Origin: Ischnura elegans
Taxonomy: Eukaryota > Arthropoda > Insecta > Odonata > Coenagrionidae
Reading direction: 5' to 3'
DNA: 64,000 bases
Assembly (NCBI RefSeq): GCF_921293095.1
Contig: NC_060256.1
Location: 89,559,851-89,623,850, forward strand
In this document: positions 56,844 to 64,000 of the stretch, piece by piece
Numbering within the stretch: the stretch's first letter is position 1
Layout of the letters: the number at the start of each line of letters is the position of its first letter
Program-made: the position numbers and the translations under genes
Notes under the pieces: generated by a model
What the model saw: the letters and a program-made list of their open reading frames with translations, nothing else
Databases searched by the model: none
What the model was told of the DNA's origin: nothing

Positions 56844-58664
56844 TCTGAGGAAGGACAGGCTTGCTACAAGAGAATAAGGAACGAGATTTGCCGCCAAGCG
56901 AGGAAAGCCAGAGAAGCGTGGATGAGGAACATATGTGAGGACGTACAAAATAACCTCGTAAAAGGGAAAGTGGAAGCGGCCTATAGAATAGTGAGGAACC
57001 ATTTCAAGGAACGAAACACAAAATGTAATAGCATAAGGGATAGGAATGGAAACATTCTAATTGAAAACGAAGACAAAGCCGAGAGATGGAAGGAATACCT
57101 GGAGAAATTATACAACGGGAGCAAACTTAGCTCAAAAGTTCTCGAAGAGGAAAGTGAAGTTGAAAAGGATGACATTGGAGCAAGCATCTCAAGATCGGAA
57201 TTTGACGCTGCAGTAAGAGACCTGCGAAAGAATAAGGCCCCAGGAATAGATGACATTCCAGCAGAGTTAATAAAAAATGCAGGAGAAAAGGTCTTAACTC
57301 AACTGTATAAAACTATCTGCGATATGTACTCAACAGGAGATTTACCTAGTGACTTCGAGAAGAACATCATCATTCCCATACCCAAAAAGAAGAGAGCTGA
57401 GAAGTGCGAAGAATTTAGGACCATAAGCCTGACGACACATGCGTCGAAGATTCTGACAAGAATCATTTACAGGAGAATTGAACGAAGAGCAGAAGAATTC
57501 CTGGATGAGGACCAATTCGGATTTAGGAAAAGCAGGGGCACAAGGGAAGCAATTTTGGCTCTTAGGATGATCATAGAGAAGAGAATGGAGAAAAACAAAC
57601 CAACCTTCATAGCATTTGTCGATTTGGAGAAGGCCTTTGATAACGTGGAATGGAATTCAATGCTTAGAATTTTGAAAGAAATCGGCGTACTCTACAATGA
57701 TCGTAGAATTATTCATAGTTTGTATAAAAACCAAGTAGCTGTGATCAAATGTGGACCAAACGGTGCAGAAGCGAGAATAAGAAAAGGGGTGAGACAAGGT
57801 TGTGCGCTTTCCCCCTTAATTTTTAATGTTTACATAGAGAAAGCCATCAACGAAATCAAGCAGAAAGCTTCGGGTGTCAATATCCACGGAGAAAAAATTA
57901 GTATGCTGCGATTTGCTGACGACATAGCAGTCATAGCCGAGACAGAGAAGAATTTGAAGAAGACGTTGACAAACATGGAAAGGACAATGGCCAGATAGCA
58001 GCTGAAAATCAACAAAAAGAAGACTGAGATATTAGTTTGCAGTTTAAGAGAGGAGGCTAAAACAAACATCAACCTAGGAAAGCATAAGCTTGAAGAGGTG
58101 AACGAGTTCTCTTACCTGGGAAGCCGAATTACCAGCGATGGACGGAGCAAGAAAGAAATACACAGTAGAATAGCGCAGGCGAAGAGGGCTTTCTACAAAA
58201 AGAAGAATCTTCTTACAGCTGAAAATACCAGCATAGAAGTAAGGAAACAATTCATCAGATGCTACATATGGAGTATGTTTCTCTATGGAAGCGAGGCTTG
58301 GACGTTGACAGCAGCAGAGAAGTCAAGAGTGGAAGCATTCGAAATGTGGTGCTACCGAAGAATGATGAAGATAAAATGGATTGACCGTGTGAGTAACCAT
58401 GAAGTGCTAAGGAGAGTAGGAGAAAAGAGAAGCCTCCTAAAAAAATAAGCAGAAGAAGGGGCAACTTAGTTGGCCACATTCTGAGGCACGATGGTCTGAT
58501 GAAGACAATCGTTGAAGGACAAGTGGAAGGGGATAAGGGCAAGGGACGGCCCCGAATGAGTTATATAAGACAGGTTATAAAGGATGTAAAAGAGAATAAA
58601 TATGTAGCTATGAAGAGATTAGCGGATAGGAGAGAGAAATGGAGAGCTGCGTCAAACCAATCTT
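56844..58664 (+). pseudogene. RTE reverse transcriptase (truncated, two lesions)
   Basis: Reverse transcriptase of a non-LTR retrotransposon, copying element RNA at a nicked target. From the ATG at 56922, the palm motifs appear in order: FVDLEKAFD (about residue 232), VRQGCALSP (about 291) and FADDIAVIAE (about 330, the catalytic Asp pair in the FADD form). The frame continues in phase beyond an in-frame TAG at 57996-57998 through FLYGSEAWTL and MKIKWIDRVSNHEVL. A one-base deletion in the A-run near 58440 then shifts the frame, which ends at TAA by 58448. Continuing in the shifted frame recovers the RRRGNLVGHILRHDG C-terminal block and a natural stop near 58664. One nonsense codon and one frameshift imply a fairly recent death. 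The upstream open frame without ATG (56844-56921) also belongs to the protein. Confidence 0.93.
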
Positions 58665-58687
58665 AGGATTGTTGACTAATGATGATG
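56844..58687 (+). mobile_element. RTE-type LINE, 5'-truncated, with target duplication
   Basis: Flanked by ATCGATTAAT at 56834-56843 and 58688-58697. The 5' end is truncated in the coding region: the reading frame is already open at 56844. The 3' end has the stop, then ATTGTTGACTAATGATGATGAT, a short trinucleotide tail typical of RTE-like elements rather than poly(A). The endonuclease half is missing. Confidence 0.93.
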
Positions 58688-58852
58688 ATCGATTAATCAT
58701 AATTTTACTCTCACTGTTACGGAGTAATATATGACAATAATTTCAGTCTTAATTTTTGTAGTTACCTATAAACATTTGATCATGTATACATGCGCGCTCA
58801 GTATTACCAGCCGTGGGAAATAAAGGAGATGAAAACTTCAAAATCATTAAAG

Positions 58853-58858
58853 TTTATT
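58853..58858 (-). other. Candidate polyadenylation signal of gene B
   Basis: AATAAA on the minus strand about 590 bases after the stop codon. Another AATAAA lies near 59040. Either would give an ordinary 3' UTR; such hexamers are common in AT-rich DNA. Confidence 0.3.
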
Positions 58859-59447
58859 GGCACGAAATCAGATGTTTAAAAACAAATCACCAGACTGGTC
58901 TGGTGCAAGACATTAATAATGAATTAATCAGATATCTCATGTATGGTATTACATGGAATGATAACTTTGCATACTGAAGGTGAAGTCCTGGTGCTGAAAA
59001 AAATAAAATTCGTATTATATGCAAAGGAAAGCTCCCATATTTATTTATTTCCTTTTGCCCCGTATACGAAATAAAATCTTAATAAAAATTAGCTAGAATA
59101 GAATAAAAATGTGAGTAATTTTCTTCCAACATGGGCAAAAATATCACTTTAAAAATATTTTTTTGATTTAGCGTGAATTCTCGCCAGTGTGCTGAATACC
59201 AGGAATCAAAAATGTTTTTTCACTATCGCTATCAAACTAATGAACACTTCTGTGCCTGTAACTTCTTTCGTTAACCTCAAAACTTAATAAAAGAAGATCA
59301 GTATCTCCCCGACCGTTCGACTCCTTCCCAATAGACGAGCTGCACCCGAGAGGTTTCCAACTTTTCCGATTACGAGTGATGGCAAAACTTATGGATGTGT
59401 ATGCAAACGTTCAGTACCACTGTCTCAGGGAATGGTTCTTGTATTCT

Positions 59448-59770
59448 CTAAGGCCTCAGGTTGTCCAGGATCCATGACATGTGAGGAGGGACTCGGGTGT
59501 AGATACCAGGTTTGCCACCCAACGCGCAGGCGACTGGCCCGGCTGAAACAATGCCGATGACCACCCACTGTCCCCCCCGTCTGCCCGGCACCACGTCGTC
59601 GATGACCATCAGGGGTCCTCCGCTGTCGCCCATGCAGGTGTCTTTGCCCGCCTGACCCCCAGCGCACATCTGCTCTTCCGTCACTCTGGTCAGGCTGGCG
59701 TACACTAGGGAACAGTCCTCGTTGGTCACCACCGGGACGCTGACCCACAGTTTGACCTTACTGTGCGAGC
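59448..59770 (-). CDS. Clip serine protease gene B, last exon (catalytic Ser)
   Basis: Encodes the C-terminal 106 or so residues of a trypsin-like serine protease, ending ILDNLRP and stop TAG at 59450-59448. Catalytic Ser195 lies in CMGDSGGPLM; the residue six before it is Asp (GKDTC, Asp189), which predicts cleavage after Arg or Lys. The MCAGG, GIVSAGP and GIYTRVPPHMSWI blocks are all present and in order. Acceptor is CCAACAG before 59770 (phase 1). The exon is noticeably more GC-rich than its surroundings, as are gene A's exons. It lies upstream, in transcription direction, of gene A's first exon at 35974, so the two are separate tandem genes rather than one. Confidence 0.95.
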
Positions 59771-61401
59771 CTGTTGGCAAAATGAAGGAAACTCTAATTT
59801 CAAGTCGGTTGGTTGACATTTCTCTGCATTTGTTTGACAAGGTCCGATCTGACATTTTGGTCGATGACGTCGCCAAATTATTAAAATCATGAATAATGAT
59901 AATATATATCCTTCCTTACATATGCACATGCAGTAAATTATCCCCATTCAGGGAAGTAAAATAGCCTGTAATGGAATAAGCCTTCAATTGGGCTTACTGT
60001 AAAATTCTTAAATGCGGAAAGGAAGAACGTAAAACCAAAAATACTCAAACTCGTGTAATAAAAATACGTAAACAATAAAATACTCAATACACGTAAAGCT
60101 AAAAAAAGTTGAAGTAATTCTGTGCGTAAAACTCAGAACTGAAGTTATATCTAAATGAAAAACCTATATTCCCTGTATTTTGAAAAAAAACAACTATTTT
60201 GGAAATAAAAAAAACTAGTTATCTAGTGACACCAAATTTAACTTTATTTCATGATAAAAATCAGCTCAAGTTCAGCAATAATAGAATACGTGGAAGTGAA
60301 TTCCACACATGAAACATGAACATTTAAAAATTTTTCTTGTTTCACGATTTTTAATCATATCCACCTCATCATCAGGCACTCGAAACATGTAGTATCAACA
60401 AAATAAATCAGTGGGTTGAAGCCCTGTTGTGTTTCATGTGTGTCAACAGCGAAAGGTCAACATTATTTTTATCGACATTGACGTGGTTGCATTTATAACC
60501 CTGTCAGATCGACACAGCGATTTTGGTGGAGGCGAGGCAGCTTACACCTAGGATTATTTGCTTATTTAGCGGAGGATAATGTGGAGGTAACAAGCCGTTG
60601 GCGTTAGCTCTTAGTTTAGAATCAAATCTTGGCATGCTTTTGTGTGTGGAATACTGTAATAGCATCATTAATACTGTAAAATTGTATCTTCACTTTTGTT
60701 TTGTTGTTCACTGCTGAGACTTATTTTTAGAATGTGATATGTGCCATAGGACAAGGTCCTAGAACAATAAACTTATTATTATCATTATTATTATGGAGCA
60801 TGCGGCTTACAGGCAGATATGGACTCACAACGAAATAAACGCAGCTGCGCTTGACTGGAAAGTTTTTCAGAGAGATAAACGTAGCAATTAAAATCGGAGA
60901 GAAAATACGTCGAGTTACTACAACAGTAAAATTTACCTTTTTTGAAACATTTTCAGGATGCCAGCCAACCTATTGAATGGTGCCTTTTGAGCTACAATTG
61001 AAAAAATGTGTTTTTCATTATCAACAAAAAATGAATGTAAATAAGACATTGTTGAAGAAAAAGTATTTTGGATGACCTTAAGTGTTTTCTCATGACAGTT
61101 TTAACCTTGGAGAGTTGGCACAAGTTGTTAAAATTGCTTTATGTAACTTAACTACTAAAAACTTCAATGTAAACTGACTGATCATGACTGCACCTGCCCT
61201 TGTTCTCGAATGTTCTTGCCATCACTAAATCATTCCACAATTCATCCCTAAACATGGATACAGAAAATCTTTACTCAGGACAAAAATAAGAATCCTCAGT
61301 CGCAGCTCCGAACTTTTGAACTCATAATTCATTCTAATGGATGCATTTTGGTCATTTGCACGTCGGCAAGTATTTGGTATCAGGCAAAATTTCGCACTTA
61401 C
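59771..61401 (-). other. Last intron of gene B
   Basis: AT-rich, bounded by GTAAGT and CCAACAG, phase 1. Near 60360-60395 there is a degenerate GAAACATG-type repeat box; otherwise I see nothing in it. Confidence 0.6.
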
Positions 61402-61500
61402 TGTTTTCAGTCCTTCCCCATCCGGCCACGAACAGCGGTTGCTTCAAATACTCCTTCACCAAAGCATCACCATTCGGGAGGCAGATAGGAACTATGAAAT
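61402..61500 (-). CDS. Clip serine protease gene B, penultimate exon
   Basis: A 99-base exon encoding FIVPICLPNGDALVKEY, then QPLFVAGWGRTEN. It is the paralogue of gene A exon 5: same position in the fold (the ICLP cysteine and GWG strand) and the same phases (1 in, 1 out). Acceptor TTCGCAG before 61500, donor GTAAGT at 61401-61396. It joins the last exon at 59770 by completing a Ser codon. The upstream exons (clip domain, His, Asp) are not visible up to 64000, so the gene starts beyond the right edge. Confidence 0.92.
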
Positions 61501-61842
61501 CTGCGAATAGAATTAGCTTACGTTAGGCTGTATACATTAATTAATTACAAATGCATTAAATTGGGAAAATTCCTACTAAGATTGGTAGGACAATATAAAT
61601 TGAATGAGAACTCGTTGCACCAAAAATTGATAAAACATTACCCCCTTATTTGGAAAATAGAAGGGAATTCTCAGCCATTCAGAAACATGATGAAATTCGG
61701 TTGTAAGCCTTATATAAATTAGGTTCGGTGGATTAAAATACCTTCTCTCGTCAACAAATAAAAAAAATGTTTTTCTATATTACATTGCCGATAGTAGGTG
61801 CCAGCGAATATCGGAATAGTTATTTCCATCGTCAGAGAAGAG

Positions 61843-62175
61843 TCTACATTTACATAATACCCTGCAAGCCACCTATAGGGTGTTTGGCAGGGGGTGACCA
61901 ATCACCAACAAGCAGCATGCCAGAGGACCGCCACATGCACACCGCACGGTCATAGAAATATTACGCACACTAGAAAAATATGCATGCTAATTCATAAAAA
62001 AATTGCTAATGGTTAGTAATTCCTAGTGCAAATATATGCAAGGTTAGAACTATGAAAAAACATGCAATGAGTGATCCTAGCGAGCGACGCCATTAATCCT
62101 ATCAATTGAGACAACGTTGCTATCCTTAATAGTACGAGGGAAGAATGACATTTTAAATCTCTCTGTTTTGCAGTC
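61843..62175 (-). mobile_element. LINE 3' UTR, subfamily 1 variant
   Basis: CTACATTTACATAATACCC, CTATAGGGTGTTTGGCAGG, CCTAGCGAGCGACGCCATTA and AGTACGAGGGAAGAATGACA, matching 55845-56185. Confidence 0.85.
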
Positions 62176-62179
62176 TATT

Positions 62180-63299
62180 TATTTTATTTTATTTTCATGA
62201 TCAGAGTGAGAGTCGGAGTGTTATTATAAAATTTCGTACGTAAATTATCATTGAGAAACCTACCTATCCCTAAAATTATTAATGAGCAACAAACGAAGGT
62301 GTAACCATAAAATTTGTCTTCATTTCAGCAGCCAGTTGTCTAGACTACGGTAGAAGGCTACTTTTAAAAAATCCTGCCTTAAAGATTAATTTTCAAGTAT
62401 CCAAATAGTTTTCTCTTCTTTAATTCTCGTGCCTCTGGGATTAGATTGAACTTAATTCTATATATTCGATACGATAAAACAATTGGAAATGCCTACATGC
62501 CGTGTGATTATGTAAAACATACTCCAATCTAAAAAAATATTGATGGTGAAATTCAGGGACAAGCGGAAAAAACCAGTTTGAGAAGGAGGACGATTTCTTT
62601 CCCGTGCCAAGGATGTCAGTGTCAAGGCCAGCATAGTTTGGGGCCGAGGGCATCGTTTTCGCTCAAATTTAAGTTTTAATATAATTTCATTTCATCGTTT
62701 ACTGCAAAATTGCATGTCTGCGGATTAGACTACCGGACTTTTATTTCTTCCCGGGCTTTCTATCCGGTTCTTTAGTTGCTAATGGTTAGCTGCAGCTAAA
62801 TGTTATTGCCATATAAATATTGAATTACAATCGTAATGAAAGCAGCTAATTTCTTCCCTTATTAGCTTATTAGCTTTCCCTTATTAGCTTAGGGAGCTTC
62901 GTATTATTAGCGAAGAAATTAGCGTTTTTTCTTTCAAAGACTTATATTTATCAATATAAAGAGACATTGATATTAACTTCGTGCGAAAAATATCTTGCTC
63001 ATAAAATTAGTAGTAGGATTTCTTGCCTTCTGATAGAAGGCTTGTGGTACAAAATAAAGGTTCTGACACATCAAACAGAAGTGTTTGTGATAAAGGGTGG
63101 CCCAGAGAAAGAAACTACCCCCATCCCCTGTGTTTAATGACCGCAAACCAACCGTACGTCGTTTATTCCAAGGTGAGCTCTATCTTAACCTATCAAAACC
63201 AACCTTTCGGGTTTAATTGATTTGAAAGCTTTAATGACTGTACTAAGAAAGCAAATGACTATAGAATGTAGTATACATGGATTTCCATGAGAAAAAAAT
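62180..63299. other. Probable intron of gene B, nothing recognised
   Basis: AT-rich, with a small CTTATTAGCTTA tandem (62856-62890). The expected upstream exons of gene B are not here. Confidence 0.5.
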
Positions 63300-63401
63300 C
63301 CCCTGGGAGTTAAATTTGGAGAATCTGAGCTTTTCCCGGTGAATAGCATGGATGAAAGCTTTTCGGGTTTTCAACCGGGTCAGGATCTGCATGGGCCGAC
63401 G
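63300..63401. repeat. Penelope-type terminal repeat interrupted by Transib
   Basis: Reads in the same order as the repeat at 2403-2466 (a TTTTCGGGTTTTCAACCGGGTCAGG run, here in shorter agreement, then CCGACG), where it would continue into TTTCG. The Transib end at 63402 cuts it immediately after CCGACG. Confidence 0.7.
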
Positions 63402-64000
63402 CACAGTGGGGCCAAACCCCACTTTAGTCGGACAAAAGTCTAAAACTTTTACTAACAACCCTAAAATATTCATATATATGTTTTAGAGACCGCTTTAATG
63501 AAATCAAATATTAAGTTTTCAATATTTTCGATCTTTCGATATTTTTTCAATTTCATTACTTTTAGAATTTTAAAAGTAACTTGATTAGTTGTAAAAATAG
63601 ATTTATAAAAATTTTAAATAATAAAAATAATAAAGTTCAAGTCAATAATCCTAGTGACCAGAAAAAAATCTGATATAAAATTTGCAAAATTATTTTATCA
63701 ATATCTTTGAAAAAACCTTCATGCTTAATAGAAAAATAAAGATTTGCTCATAAGTTTGCATGTACCACTTCCCAATACACAAAGAAAGAAAATACTGCTT
63801 TGAAGAGGTATTTTAACTTTCAAAAATAAAATACAATAGAATATGGTTTATTGCACGTAGAGAGTGAAAGAGTACTAAATTGGCATTCCGGAATCGAATA
63901 AGTACACCTCAGTTGAACGGAAATAACCTTTTCGAGCACTTCATTCAAGACAGGGTGGGAGCCTCGGGAATGGCCACTCTACATTTCAAAAATCTCAGCT
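63402..64000 (+). mobile_element. Second Transib-type element, left end only
   Basis: Starts CACAGTG (63402-63408), a 23-bp spacer, then ACAAAAGTC (63432-63440), the same heptamer-spacer-nonamer layout as the 39604 element and the same GGACAAAAGTC box. It is preceded by CGACG (63397-63401), fitting the CGNCG target rule. The interior to 64000 is AT-rich and unlike the first element. The other end and the partner target duplicate lie off the window. Confidence 0.75.

Noticed and set aside
1-64000. CRISPR arrays, bacterial operons, ribosome binding sites or rho-independent terminators
   Set aside because: The window is animal nuclear DNA with spliced genes; no regularly spaced identical short repeats were seen.

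Overview
The window is animal nuclear DNA, almost certainly insect. It is AT-rich, its genes are split by canonical GT/AG introns, and it is crowded with transposable elements of types common in arthropods: Transib, hAT and Harbinger-like MITEs, a mariner-type element, RTE and jockey/CR1-like LINEs, Penelope-like elements and tRNA-derived SINEs. I cannot name the species from sequence alone.

Host genes. Only two protein-coding genes can be supported, both on the minus strand and both clip-domain (CLIPB/easter-like) serine proteases. Gene A begins with a signal-peptide exon at 35890-35974. It continues through a clip-domain exon (9883-10263), the catalytic-His exon (7704-7803), the catalytic-Asp exon (6070-6275) and a fifth exon (4536-4637). 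The final exon, with the catalytic Ser, lies beyond the left edge. All intron phases agree (1,1,2,1,1), giving 291 continuous residues from splice sites read by eye; the first intron is 25.6 kb. Gene B is represented by its last two exons (61402-61500 and 59448-59770), with trypsin-like Asp189 and Ser195; its 5' exons lie beyond the right edge. The two genes are a tandem pair with the same exon phasing around the shared segment. Such proteases act outside the cell in Toll-activating and melanisation cascades (family knowledge).

Mobile elements. Introns and intergenic DNA hold (a) a 3.3-kb Transib element (39604-42898) with RAG-type CACAGTG ends, a CGTCG target duplication, 992-bp inverted arms and a two-exon remnant of the transposase C-terminus; (b) a second Transib end at 63402 running off the window; (c) a 5'-truncated, nearly intact RTE LINE (56844-58687) and several fragments of it; (d) jockey/CR1-like LINE 3' ends in two subfamilies; (e) a Penelope GIY-YIG fragment (53522-54133) and many Penelope-type terminal repeats containing hammerhead-ribozyme-like cores; (f) four hAT elements with 8-bp duplications, a Harbinger-like MITE, a 665-bp MITE pair and a fold-back mariner-type element with a LINE nested inside it.

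Most interesting points. The two Transib insertions each begin at a 5-bp CG(T/A)CG site lying in the GAAACGTCGG box of a Penelope/hammerhead-like repeat. Both start with a V(D)J-signal-like heptamer, a 22- or 23-bp spacer and a nonamer-like ACAAAAGTC. The rest of the window (about 12-15, 17-20, 23-31, 33.8-35.1, 36.6-38.2, 46-48.6, 54.3-55.3 and 62.2-63.3 kb) is AT-rich intronic or intergenic DNA in which I see no gene.
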